From Erythrobacteraceae bacterium (GTDB lineage Bacteria > Pseudomonadota > Alphaproteobacteria > Sphingomonadales > Sphingomonadaceae), in assembly GCA_024642525.1 (NCBI GenBank), contig JAHEAX010000004.1, forward strand, positions 63,675-127,674: a stretch of DNA of 64,000 bases. Direction: 5' to 3'. Under the pieces are notes generated by a model that saw only the letters and a list, made by a program, of their open reading frames with translations, was not told the origin of the DNA and ran no database searches. The translations under genes and the position numbers were made by a program. Shown piece after piece: positions 55,886 through 64,000 of this stretch (position 1 is its first letter; each line of letters begins with the position of its first letter).

Positions 55886-56482
55886 ATGAAACGCATCATC
55901 ACCGCCGCCATTTTCGCCAGTTCTGCACTGGTTTCAGCCGTGCCCGTGGCCGCGCAGGATGAAGCGGGCGACAAGGTCAACATGGTCATCATCTATGGCG
56001 ACGATGAATGCCCCGCATCCACCGACGACGTGATCAACGTCTGCGCGCGCAAGGGCGAGGGCGAACGTTACCGTATCCCTGAAAACCTGCGTTTCAGCGA
56101 TGACCCTGCCAACAAGGCGTGGGCTGAACGGGTCGAAAGCTTCGAGATGGTTGGCGCCTTTGGCACCATGTCCTGTTCGCCCGCTGGCCTCGGTGGATTT
56201 ACCGGCTGCACCCAGGAAATGATCAAGGCAGCCTATGGCGAAAAAGCCGAAGCGCAGAGCATCCGCTTCGGCCAGCTGATCGAAGCAGCCCGCGCTGAAC
56301 GCCTGTCGACCATCGATCAGGAAGCTGCCGAAACACAGGCCCGCGTCGAAGTGCTTGAACGCGCCTACATGGAAAAGCTGGAGCGTGAACGCGCCGGTCT
56401 TGCGCCCGGTGAAACAGCAGAGCCGCTGCCCGATGTCGGTCCGCAGGGCGAAACTGCTGAAGGCGAAGCCCCGGGCGATTGA
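55886..56482 (+). CDS. Secreted Cys-containing protein of unknown function
   Basis: 198 residues with a signal peptide (MKRIITAAIFASSALVSAVP, cleavage after VAA). The mature part has four Cys (DECPAST, INVCARK, MSCSPAG and FTGCTQE) that could form two disulfides, the motif RKGEGERYRIPENLR, then a Glu/Ala-rich helix and a low-complexity acidic tail. I know no domain name; similar sequences occur in sphingomonads. The start at 55886 is preferred over 55784. It is 105 bp after coq7. Confidence 0.75.
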   Translation: MKRIITAAIFASSALVSAVPVAAQDEAGDKVNMVIIYGDDECPASTDDVINVCARKGEGERYRIPENLRFSDDPANKAWAERVESFEMVGAFGTMSCSPAGLGGFTGCTQEMIKAAYGEKAEAQSIRFGQLIEAARAERLSTIDQEAAETQARVEVLERAYMEKLERERAGLAPGETAEPLPDVGPQGETAEGEAPGD

Positions 56483-56525
56483 AAGGCAAACGCTGTCTTA
56501 ACCTTGCCGCGTTAAAGCGCGCAGG

Positions 56526-57647
56526 ATGAAGTCGCCGCTCAAGATTCTCACGATTTTCGGCACCAGGCCGGAAGCGATCAAGATGTTTCCGCTGGTCCAT
56601 GCACTGGACGCGGACGAACGGTTCGATTCGCGCGTCTGCGTTTCGGGCCAGCATCGCGGTATGCTGGACCAGGTGCTGGATATTGCCGGCATCCGCCCGC
56701 ATCACGATCTCGACCTGATGCAGCCCGACCAGACGCTGGATGCGCTGACTGCCAATCTGTTGACCGGCATCGGCAAGGTGCTGGACGCAGAACAGCCCGA
56801 CTGGGTGGTGGTGCAGGGCGATACTGCAACGGCCATGTCGGGCGCTTTGGCTGCCTATTACCGCAAGATACCCGTTGCCCATGTCGAAGCTGGCCTGCGC
56901 AGCGGCAACATTCATCACCCGTGGCCCGAAGAAGTGAACCGCAAGATCATCGGCAGCATGGCCGCCTTGCACTTTGCGCCTACCGAGACTGCGGCTGCGG
57001 CACTGCGCCTTGAAAATGTGGACCCTGCCACTGTCCATGTGACTGGCAATACGGTGATCGACGCGCTCCACTGGATTACCGCGCAGATCGAACAGCGGCC
57101 TGCACTCGCTGCTGATCTTGCGCCGCTGGAAGCGCGCTTTGCGGGCAAGCGTATCATCGGCGTTACCAGCCACCGGCGCGAGAATTTCGGCGGCGGAATG
57201 GAAGGCATCGCAGACGCAATCCGGCAGCTTGCAGCGCGCGGCGATGTGGCGATGATCTTTCCCGTGCACCTCAACCCCAATGTCCGCAAGGTGATGAACG
57301 AGCAGCTTGCTGGCCTTGAAAATGTCGCTCTGATCGAACCGCTGGATTATCCGCATTTCGCACGGCTCATCGACATCAGTACGCTGATGCTGACCGATAG
57401 CGGCGGCGTGCAGGAAGAAGCGCCTGCGCTGGGCAAACCTGTGCTGGTGATGCGCGAAACCACCGAACGCCCTGAAGGGGTGGAGGCAGGCACCGCACTG
57501 CTGGTTGGCACTGATGCGGTGCGGATCGTGGCTGAGGTAAACCGCCTGCTGGATGATGCGGATGCCTATGATGCCATGGCCCGCGCCCATAACCCCTTTG
57601 GCGATGGCCTGACCTCTGCCCGCATACTGGACCTGCTGGCCCGCTGA
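56526..57647 (+). CDS. wecB: UDP-N-acetylglucosamine 2-epimerase (non-hydrolysing)
   Basis: 373 residues. IFGTRPEAIKMFPLVHAL (about 10-27), VAHVEAGLRSGNIHHPWPEE and DSGGVQEEAPALGKPVLVMR with TTERPEG are the epimerase family signatures, and RRENFG the substrate loop. It converts UDP-GlcNAc to UDP-ManNAc. wecC follows at 76 bp, so UDP-ManNAcA is the likely product for polysaccharide synthesis. Confidence 0.94.
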   Translation: MKSPLKILTIFGTRPEAIKMFPLVHALDADERFDSRVCVSGQHRGMLDQVLDIAGIRPHHDLDLMQPDQTLDALTANLLTGIGKVLDAEQPDWVVVQGDTATAMSGALAAYYRKIPVAHVEAGLRSGNIHHPWPEEVNRKIIGSMAALHFAPTETAAAALRLENVDPATVHVTGNTVIDALHWITAQIEQRPALAADLAPLEARFAGKRIIGVTSHRRENFGGGMEGIADAIRQLAARGDVAMIFPVHLNPNVRKVMNEQLAGLENVALIEPLDYPHFARLIDISTLMLTDSGGVQEEAPALGKPVLVMRETTERPEGVEAGTALLVGTDAVRIVAEVNRLLDDADAYDAMARAHNPFGDGLTSARILDLLAR

Positions 57648-57722
57648 AAAAGCGTATCGTTACCGGTATCTTTACCCTTGGGCGGGTAAGCCGATTGCCT
57701 ATTTGCAAATGGCAGGATCGTA

Positions 57723-59024
57723 ATGCGCGGCGAGAGTAAACCGGAAGTCTGTGTAATCGGGCTGGGCTATATTGGCCTGCCCACAGCCGCGATCATCGCG
57801 CGGGCGAATTGCCCTGTTACGGGCATCGACGTGTCGCAACATGTGGTGGACACGATCAACCGCGGCGAAATCCATATCGAGGAAGTTGATCTCGACGGGC
57901 TGGTTCACGGCGTGGTTCAGCGCGGCATGTTGAAGGCATCAACGCAGATTGTGCCTGCCGATGTCTTCGTGATTGCCGTTCCGACCCCGTTTGAAAAGGA
58001 CGGCAACCACACGCCTGACACGTCCTATGTCATGGCCGCTGCCACCGAAGTGGCGGGCGTGCTGAAGAAGGGTGATACGATCATCCTGGAATCAACCTCC
58101 CCCGTTGGCACGACAGAAGCGATGCGCGATCTCATCCATGGCCTGCGCCCTGATCTTCGGATGCCGGGCCTCACCAACGAAATCGCCGATGTGTCCATTT
58201 CCTATTGCCCCGAACGGGTCCTGCCGGGGAAAATCCTCGAGGAACTGACCCATAATGACCGGTCTATCGGCGGCATAACCCCGCGCTGCGCACGCAAGGC
58301 GCTGGCATTCTACAAACGGTTCGTGCGCGGCACCTGTGTCACCACCGATGCCCGTTCGGCAGAAATGACCAAGCTGGTCGAAAATGCCTATCGCGATGTG
58401 AACATCGCTTTCGCCAATGAACTGTCGATGATTTCCGACACGATGGGCCTCGATGTGTGGGAAGTGATCAAGCTGGCAAACCGCCATCCGCGGGTCAACA
58501 TTCTCCAGCCAGGGCCGGGCGTTGGTGGACACTGTATTGCGGTAGACCCCTATTTCATCATCCACGGCGCGCCCGATCAGTCGCCTCTCATCCGGACGGG
58601 ACGGCAGGTAAACGATGCCAAGATGCATCATGTCATTGCCCGCGCAAAGGCTTTGGTCGCAGAAAACCCGGGCGTGAAAGTCGCCTGCCTCGGCCTCGCC
58701 TTCAAGGCCAACATCGACGATTTTCGCGAAAGTCCCGCGCGCTTTGTCGCGGCATCGCTGGCGCGGGAATTTGGCGAAAGGGTGCAGATTGTTGAGCCCT
58801 ACGCAGGTGAATTACCGCGCGAATTCGAAGGAACCGGTGCGGCGCTCATTGATCTGGACACAGCCCTGGAAACCTGCGGAATCCTGATTGTGCTGGTGGA
58901 TCATGACGTATTCCGCGTGGTGCCGCCAGAGGAGCGCAACCACGCGCTGGTTTACGACACGCGCGGTATCTGGCCCGATTCGAAGATTAAACCAGTTGAA
59001 GCGGGCCTGCGTCTCGCCAGCTGA
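57723..59024 (+). CDS. wecC: UDP-N-acetyl-D-mannosamine dehydrogenase
   Basis: 433 residues. NAD-binding VIGLGYIGLPTAA (about 11-23), VAVPTPF-type (VIAVPTPFEKDGNH), the active-site Cys in GPGVGGHCIAVDPYFI and GLAFKANIDDFRESPA. Two-step oxidation of UDP-ManNAc to UDP-ManNAcA. It is closer to WecC than to the second dehydrogenase at 60065, and wecB precedes it. It converges on the epimerase gene. Confidence 0.92.
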   Translation: MRGESKPEVCVIGLGYIGLPTAAIIARANCPVTGIDVSQHVVDTINRGEIHIEEVDLDGLVHGVVQRGMLKASTQIVPADVFVIAVPTPFEKDGNHTPDTSYVMAAATEVAGVLKKGDTIILESTSPVGTTEAMRDLIHGLRPDLRMPGLTNEIADVSISYCPERVLPGKILEELTHNDRSIGGITPRCARKALAFYKRFVRGTCVTTDARSAEMTKLVENAYRDVNIAFANELSMISDTMGLDVWEVIKLANRHPRVNILQPGPGVGGHCIAVDPYFIIHGAPDQSPLIRTGRQVNDAKMHHVIARAKALVAENPGVKVACLGLAFKANIDDFRESPARFVAASLAREFGERVQIVEPYAGELPREFEGTGAALIDLDTALETCGILIVLVDHDVFRVVPPEERNHALVYDTRGIWPDSKIKPVEAGLRLAS

Positions 59025-59042
59025 ACTGGCAATCAGGGTGTG

Positions 59043-60056
59043 TCAGACGCTGTAATATTCGCGGTACCATGAAACGAACTGGCGGATGCCTTCCCTGACG
59101 TCTGTCTGGGGGACATAGCCGGTCAATTCCTTCAGCAAGGTCGCATCGGCCCAGGTCGCAGGCACATCGCCCAGCTGCATATCCATGTAGTTGCGCTTGG
59201 CCTCGCGGCCGCATTCTTGTTCGATCGCGTCGATGAAATCGGTCAGCTTGACCTTGTCGCTATTGCCGATGTTGACCACGCGAAAGGGCGCAACGGGCGA
59301 CAGGCTGTCGTATTCGGCAATATCGTCCTTGGATGCGGGACGTTGCGGCGCTGCGTCGATCAGCAGGCGGATGCCGCGCACCAGATCGGTCACGTAGGTG
59401 AAATCGCGGTACATCTCGCCATGATTATACACGTCGATCGGCGTGCCTTCGAGAATACCCTTGGTAAATTTGAACAGGGCCATATCCGGCCGCCCCCAAG
59501 GGCCATACACCGTGAAGAACCGGAACATGGTGGTCGGCAAGTCCCACAGATGGGCATAGCTGTGGCCCATCGATTCGTTGGCTTTCTTGGTCGCTGCATA
59601 GAGCGTTAGCTGCGTGTCGCATTTCTCGCGTTCGTGAAACGGCATCACTTCGTTGGCGCCATAGGCTGAACTGGTGGATGCCATCAGCAAGTGGTCCACG
59701 CCCAGTTCACGCGCGCATTCCATCACGTTGAATGTGCCGATGATATTGGCATCAATATAGGCGCGCGGGTTTTCGAGGCTGTAACGAACGCCTGCCTGTG
59801 CCGCCAGATGGACAATCACGTCGGGCTTCTCGGCCATCATCAGATCGCGCAGTTTATCGAAATCTTCCAGCATTCCGATATGGGCGCTGAAATGTTCGTT
59901 CTGCAGCAGCATCTGATGCCGCCGTTCCTTGATCCGGACATCGTAATAATCGGTCATGCCATCATAGCCGACGACAGCGAAGCCTTCCTTCAGCAGCAAT
60001 TGCGCCAGATGAAAGCCGATGAAGCCGGCTGTCCCGGTAACGAAAACCTTGCGCAT
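59043..60056 (-). CDS. NAD-dependent epimerase, UDP-glucuronate 4-epimerase-like
   Basis: 337 residues of the extended SDR family. VFVTGTAGFIGFHLAQLLL (GxxGxxG), YDGMTDYYDVRIKERR as in CapI-type UDP-GlcA 4-epimerases, catalytic Ser region STSSAYGANE and YAATKKANE (YxxxK). FFTVYGPWGRPDM and HGEMYRDFTYV complete the match. Substrate could be UDP-GlcA or, given the neighbour, UDP-GlcNAcA to UDP-GalNAcA. The dehydrogenase gene lies 8 bp upstream. Confidence 0.87.
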   Translation of the reverse strand: MRKVFVTGTAGFIGFHLAQLLLKEGFAVVGYDGMTDYYDVRIKERRHQMLLQNEHFSAHIGMLEDFDKLRDLMMAEKPDVIVHLAAQAGVRYSLENPRAYIDANIIGTFNVMECARELGVDHLLMASTSSAYGANEVMPFHEREKCDTQLTLYAATKKANESMGHSYAHLWDLPTTMFRFFTVYGPWGRPDMALFKFTKGILEGTPIDVYNHGEMYRDFTYVTDLVRGIRLLIDAAPQRPASKDDIAEYDSLSPVAPFRVVNIGNSDKVKLTDFIDAIEQECGREAKRNYMDMQLGDVPATWADATLLKELTGYVPQTDVREGIRQFVSWYREYYSV

Positions 60057-60064
60057 ATCGGTTC

Positions 60065-61336
60065 CTAAAGCGTCCAGTCCGCAGCACCGCCCAAGGCACC
60101 CTTCAGATCGGCAAGAATGCCGCCCGAGTTTGTCAAAGTGCGGAATCTTTCTGCGCCCAGATCCAGATATTCACGGTGCGGAACGGCCAGCAGCACCATG
60201 TCATACGTGCCATCCAGCGCGCCGTCATCCAGCGTCAGCCCATATTCGTGCTGCGCTTCGGCGGCATCGGCATGGGGGTCATGCACGGTAATGTCATGGC
60301 CCAGCGCCACCAGGCTGGAAACAAGATCGGCCACTTTGCTGTTGCGCAGGTCAGGCACGTCTTCCTTGAAAGTCAGGCCCATCACCAGCACCGATCCGGC
60401 CTTGTCACCGCGTGCAACATGCAACCGCTGCGCCATCCAGTCGGCCATACCGTCATTCACGCCGCGACCTGCCAGAATGACCTTGGGATCATGGCCCAGT
60501 TCTTCTGCGCGATGCGACAGATAGTAGGGGTCGACCCCGATGCAATGTCCGCCCACCAGGCCGGGCGAAAACGGCAGAAAGTTCCACTTGGTCCGCGCTG
60601 CTTCCAGCACATCCCATGTCGAAAGACCCATCCGGCCGAAAATCTGGGCGATTTCGTTCATGAAGGCGATGTTGATGTCGCGCTGGGCGTTTTCGATCAC
60701 CTTGGCTGCTTCGGCGGCCTTGATGGACGCAGCGCGGAACACGCCGCCACTGGTGATCGCGCCATAAAGGTCTGCAACCTTATCCAGCACTTCAGGCGTC
60801 TGGCCCGATACGACCTTGGTGATCTTGTCGATGGTATGTTCACGATCGCCCGGATTGATCCGTTCCGGGCTGTAGCCGAGGAAGAAATCCTTGCCGCATT
60901 CGAGGCCCGAAACTTCTTCCAGAATGGGCGCGCAAATGTCTTCGGTGACGCCCGGGTAAACCGTACTTTCATAGACCACAACAGGCGTCCGGCCATCGGC
61001 CGAGGCCCGCGCCACCATCTCGCCCACAGTGCGTGACGCCGCTTTCACAATGGCCAGATCAGGCCGGTTTTCGCCGTCAATCGGCGTAGGAACCGTGACG
61101 ATATAGAAATCGGACGGCGGGCATTCTGCCGGATCGCAAGTGAGCGCGAGAGTTGAGGCTTCGAGCCGGGGCGGGTCGATTTCGCCAGTGCGATCATGGT
61201 TGGCGGCCAGTTCGTCGATCCGCCGTGCGTCGACATCCAAACCAACAGTCGTAAATTTCCTGGCCAGGGCGACTGCCAGCGGCAGTCCTACATAGCCAAG
61301 TCCGATGACTGTGACGGCTGTGGTATTATTCGACAT
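60065..61336 (-). CDS. UDP-N-acetylhexosamine dehydrogenase, TviB/WbpO type
   Basis: 423 residues. VTVIGLGYVGLPLAVALA (about 8-25), FYIVTVPTPIDGENRPDL, STVYPGVTEDIC, KWNFLPFSPGLVGGHCIGVD with the catalytic Cys, and MGLTFKEDVPDLRNSK are the TviB/WbpO/VipA group. Makes UDP-GlcNAcA or UDP-GalNAcA. Forms an operon with the epimerase at 59043. Confidence 0.88.
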   Translation of the reverse strand: MSNNTTAVTVIGLGYVGLPLAVALARKFTTVGLDVDARRIDELAANHDRTGEIDPPRLEASTLALTCDPAECPPSDFYIVTVPTPIDGENRPDLAIVKAASRTVGEMVARASADGRTPVVVYESTVYPGVTEDICAPILEEVSGLECGKDFFLGYSPERINPGDREHTIDKITKVVSGQTPEVLDKVADLYGAITSGGVFRAASIKAAEAAKVIENAQRDINIAFMNEIAQIFGRMGLSTWDVLEAARTKWNFLPFSPGLVGGHCIGVDPYYLSHRAEELGHDPKVILAGRGVNDGMADWMAQRLHVARGDKAGSVLVMGLTFKEDVPDLRNSKVADLVSSLVALGHDITVHDPHADAAEAQHEYGLTLDDGALDGTYDMVLLAVPHREYLDLGAERFRTLTNSGGILADLKGALGGAADWTL

Positions 61337-61676
61337 AAGTTGATCAAAACCTTAATTTTCAAAGCTGCTCGTCTGTCAGCAGCCGCTAGTTAGCGGCCCC
61401 TTAAAGGGCTGGGGTCGGACAAGCAACAGTTTGGCCCCTTGTGGCTCTCAAAGGAGTGCAGAGGAAATTTCACCGCAAATCGCCTGGCCGCAACTGTGCA
61501 GGTAGCCAAGCTTTTAATGTTTCCAAAACGTTGCAAGGTTCTGGAAAATAGCTAGAAGCCGCGTTCCCGCCGTCGCGGATTGCCATCCTCCTGATCGTCT
61601 TGGCGGTTGCCTTGAAAATTGATCGGTGGCAGGCGCAATCCTCATACGAGCATTCTTACCAATCCACAGGTTCCAA
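61337..61676. other. 340-bp divergent intergenic region in the sugar locus
   Basis: I find no gene, tRNA or clear promoter here. It separates the leftward TviB-like operon from the rightward polymerase-export operon. A short inverted repeat GCCGCTA-GT-TAGCGGC lies at 61382-61397, followed by a CCCTT/AAGGG repeat. No JUMPstart sequence is present. Confidence 0.5.
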
Positions 61677-63089
61677 ATGTCGCCCAAAATTGCCGGAAAT
61701 ATGCCTGTAAGCGGCCGCTTCTGGCTGGTCCTGTCCTATCTAATTCTGGTTTTCCTCCTCGGCGGAAGCGCCCGCCATGACATAGCTACATTGGTCATCC
61801 TGAGGCCATTGGCCGTGTGCGCCATTGCCTATGCCCTTGTCGTCATTAGCGGCGCCAGCATCCGCACATTCTCAGCGCAGATCGGCCTGCTTGGCGGACT
61901 CTTCATGCTGGTTGCCCTGCATCTCGTGCCGCTGCCCCATTCCATCTGGTCGGGTCTTCCCTATCGCGAATTCATCAGCCAGATCGATTTCGCGGCGGGC
62001 CTTGGCGAACAGTGGAGGCCGCTGTCGATAGCGCCCGAGCGGACATGGAATGCGCTTTATTCGCTGGTTGTCCCGCTTTCTGTCCTGCTGCTGGTATGCA
62101 GTCTTGATCGCGAAGAACGATTTGCGCTTCTGCCTGTGATAATTGCGCTCGGCATTTTTTCGGGCGTGGTCGGCCTCGCCCAGATCAGCGGCGGTCAGCA
62201 AAGTCCGCTCTATTATTACCGCATTTCCAACAATGATTCCGCCATCGGACTGCTGGCGAACAGGAACCATCAGGGCGTGTTTCTTGCGACACTGTTCCCC
62301 ATGCTCGCTGTTTACGCATCGCTTGAAACGCGCAGCAGCGATGTTCGCAAGATCAGGCTGATTGCTTCACTTGCCATCGCAGCGATCCTTATTCCGCTTA
62401 TCCTTGTCACCGGATCAAGGGCCGGACTTGTGTTCGGCGCCGTGGGCCTGGCATCGGTTCCCTTCCTGTATCGACGCCCGGTCGGTGAAGTTGTGGCAAG
62501 GCGGCGCGGTGAACGCAAATTGCCTCTTGCCGGTATCATCGCTGCATCAGCCAGTGCGCTGCTGCTCATCCTTTCCGGCCTCATCTTCTCGAGGGCCGAG
62601 GCGATCGAGCGGCTTCTCGGCGGTTCGGCGAATGATTTCAGGTGGGAAATCTGGCAGCCATCGCTGGATATTGCGATGCGCTATTTCCCCTTTGGTTCCG
62701 GCATCGGCACTTTTGTGGAAGCTTTCCAGCGTGACGAGCCACTGGCAACTCTCGCTCCGACCTATGTGAACCATGCGCATAATGATTGGCTCGAAATTCT
62801 GATGACCGGCGGTTTGCCTGCCGTAATCCTGATCGGGCTGGGCGTGTTCGCATGGTCTAGAATTTCGCTAAGAGTCTGGCGAACAAGGGAAGATTCGCGC
62901 GATGTCAAATTCGCACGAATGGCTTCGGTGATCCTCCTAATACTTGCCGGATCGAGTTTTGTTGATTATCCGCTGCGCACGCCGCTCGTGGCCAGTGTTT
63001 TCGCCGTCGTCATAGCGTGGATGGGGCCAATTCAGAAGTTTCGGACGGTCAGAAATACTGGTCGAAATGGCGAAAGCCCCGTCCAATAA
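61677..63089 (+). CDS. O-antigen ligase / Wzy-type polymerase-like membrane protein
   Basis: About 470 residues with about ten membrane helices and a large periplasmic loop. IGLLANRNHQGVFLATLFPML, LVTGSRAGLVFGAVGL and YVNHAHNDWLEILMTGGLPA (His of the HNxxLE-type motif) are the Wzy_C/WaaL features. It should join glycan chains to a carrier at the periplasmic face. I start at ATG 61677; the ORF can extend to GTG 61626, and ATG 61698 also fits. The export lipoprotein gene follows after 64 bp. Confidence 0.85.
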   Translation: MSPKIAGNMPVSGRFWLVLSYLILVFLLGGSARHDIATLVILRPLAVCAIAYALVVISGASIRTFSAQIGLLGGLFMLVALHLVPLPHSIWSGLPYREFISQIDFAAGLGEQWRPLSIAPERTWNALYSLVVPLSVLLLVCSLDREERFALLPVIIALGIFSGVVGLAQISGGQQSPLYYYRISNNDSAIGLLANRNHQGVFLATLFPMLAVYASLETRSSDVRKIRLIASLAIAAILIPLILVTGSRAGLVFGAVGLASVPFLYRRPVGEVVARRRGERKLPLAGIIAASASALLLILSGLIFSRAEAIERLLGGSANDFRWEIWQPSLDIAMRYFPFGSGIGTFVEAFQRDEPLATLAPTYVNHAHNDWLEILMTGGLPAVILIGLGVFAWSRISLRVWRTREDSRDVKFARMASVILLILAGSSFVDYPLRTPLVASVFAVVIAWMGPIQKFRTVRNTGRNGESPVQ

Positions 63090-63153
63090 ATCTTAAGTTA
63101 ATGCCGTTGCCTGTTCTGCACCTGGCTAGATTCTCAAACGAAAGTGAAAATTC

Positions 63154-63888
63154 ATGCGCGCCGGACTGTTGATCGCGATTTGCTGCTTGTTTCTGTCGGC
63201 GTGCGGGTCTCCGACACGTTTCGGCCCAGTGCAGACAGCGAACGGACCCAGCTCCGATATCCAGATGACAGACGCGACATCCTTGCCTGCGCCATCTGCG
63301 ACCGACCGATCCGTGCAGTTCAGGCCCTATCGCATCGGTCCGTTTGACCGGTTGGCCATCGATGTGTTCGGTGTGGAAGAACTTGCTCGCAAAGAATATC
63401 GTACCGACGCTGGCGGCCGCGTGTCATTCCCGCTCGCAGGTGTAATCGAGGCAGGTGGCCTCACCCCGGCAGAGCTTGAGAACGAAATCGCCCAGCGCCT
63501 GAGTGGCCGGTATATCCGCGATCCGCAAGTGACTGTGAACCTCGTAGAAACGGTCAGCCAGGTCGTTACTGTCGATGGCCAGGTCCGCCAGCCGGGCCTC
63601 TATCCTGTCGTGGGCCGGATGACCTTGATGCAAGCCGTTGCAACAGCAAAAGGTCTCGAAGATTTCGCCAAGGAAGAGGAAGTTGTGGTTTTCCGTACCG
63701 TAAATGGCCAGCGGATGGCTGCAATCTACAATCTCAAGGCAATCCGCAGCGCGACCTATGATGACCCTGAAATCTACGCCAACGACATTGTTGTTGTCGG
63801 CGAATCGGCCCAGCGGCGCTTCATTCGTGATGCGATTGGCCTAGCCCCGGCACTGTTGTCGCCCCTCGTAATCCTGTTAACCCGCTGA
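63154..63888 (+). CDS. Polysaccharide export outer-membrane lipoprotein (OPX/Wza-type)
   Basis: 244 residues with lipobox LSACGS. A Poly_export domain (YRIGPFDRLAIDVFGVEELA, RKEYRTDAGGRVSFPLAGVI, LENEIAQRLSGRYIRDPQV) and a SLBB-like repeat (QVVTVDGQVRQPGLYPVVG) follow. It forms part of the outer-membrane glycan exit channel. The C-terminus ends in a hydrophobic helix (APALLSPLVILL), as in GumB-like short OPX proteins. Polymerase precedes it, and the next gene begins 26 bp later. Confidence 0.92.
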   Translation: MRAGLLIAICCLFLSACGSPTRFGPVQTANGPSSDIQMTDATSLPAPSATDRSVQFRPYRIGPFDRLAIDVFGVEELARKEYRTDAGGRVSFPLAGVIEAGGLTPAELENEIAQRLSGRYIRDPQVTVNLVETVSQVVTVDGQVRQPGLYPVVGRMTLMQAVATAKGLEDFAKEEEVVVFRTVNGQRMAAIYNLKAIRSATYDDPEIYANDIVVVGESAQRRFIRDAIGLAPALLSPLVILLTR

Positions 63889-63914
63889 TAAACGCATTTG
63901 GCGCCCCCATTGGA

Positions 63915-64000
63915 ATGGTTGCAATGAACGATACTATGCTGCCCCAGGCAGATGACTACATGATCCGAGGTCAGGAAGGGGCGGACGCGCAGAATGCGGG
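63915..64000 (+). CDS. Start of a gene cut by the window edge, possible polysaccharide co-polymerase
   Basis: An ATG at 63915, or in frame at 63924, opens a reading frame that has no stop before the window ends (28 codons, starting MVAMNDTMLPQAD). The sequence is too short to identify. Position directly after an OPX gene suggests a Wzc/GumC-like co-polymerase (inference only). Confidence 0.45.
   Translation, partial: MVAMNDTMLPQADDYMIRGQEGADAQNA

Noticed and set aside
61337-61676. Searched for a tRNA or JUMPstart element before the polysaccharide genes
   Set aside because: No cloverleaf or JUMPstart sequence could be found by eye.

Overview
The window comes from the chromosome of an alphaproteobacterium, most likely order Sphingomonadales (Erythrobacteraceae or a close relative). 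This rests on GC-rich coding DNA with strong third-position bias, on family types typical of the group (HemJ, PpsR/DUF299, TrcR/DUF1013, DUF6489, DUF1192, CarD, a SUV3-like helicase with S4 protein and FdxA), and on gene order. I recognise no tRNA, rRNA, insertion sequence, prophage or CRISPR array.

Bases 1-14,100 look like the replication-origin neighbourhood. On the left, ppsR, maf and aroE run leftwards with ATGA overlaps. On the right are hemE, hemJ, rho, then mnmE, mnmG, rsmG, parA and parB. The ppsR-hemE gap carries degenerate DnaA-box-like 9-mers and an AT-rich stretch and is the best oriC candidate, matching the hemE-linked origin of Caulobacter. Four parS-like palindromes lie between 9.7 and 12.3 kb, two of them inside rsmG. 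Between rho and mnmE sit a stand-alone BLUF photoreceptor, a leftward operon (dienelactone hydrolase, membrane-anchored GltB-like flavoprotein, NTF2-like protein) and a small DUF6489 gene.

Bases 14,100-18,800 encode a compact surface-fibre system: a secreted DUF4402 protein, a strong terminator, a PapD-like chaperone and a 915-residue usher. CtrA-like TTAAC sequences precede both transcription units. This is the least conventional system in the window.

Bases 18,800-44,400 are mostly housekeeping and stress genes: a His-rich secreted protein, free-methionine sulfoxide reductase, a sorbosone dehydrogenase-type protein, acyl-CoA dehydrogenase, Sua5/TsaC, envelope lipoproteins, the carD / fdxA / S4 / SUV3-like cluster, an M23 peptidase, hemB, a gamma carbonic anhydrase, a ligase-associated DNA repair pair (nuclease plus ATP-dependent ligase), clpA, a quinone oxidoreductase, a metallophosphoesterase/glycosyltransferase pair and the cell-cycle regulator gene trcR.

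Bases 44,400-56,500 hold an acyl-CoA synthetase, an overlapping M23 peptidase/bactofilin pair, proA, an aldo/keto reductase, then nadD, rsfS, rlmH, an EnvC-like protein and a CtpA-like protease, followed by dsbB, coq7 and a secreted hypothetical gene.

Bases 56,500-64,000 start an exopolysaccharide or capsule locus: wecB and wecC (UDP-ManNAcA), a TviB/WbpO-type dehydrogenase with a UDP-uronate-type epimerase, an O-antigen ligase/polymerase-like membrane protein, an outer-membrane export lipoprotein and the first codons of a further gene cut by the window edge.
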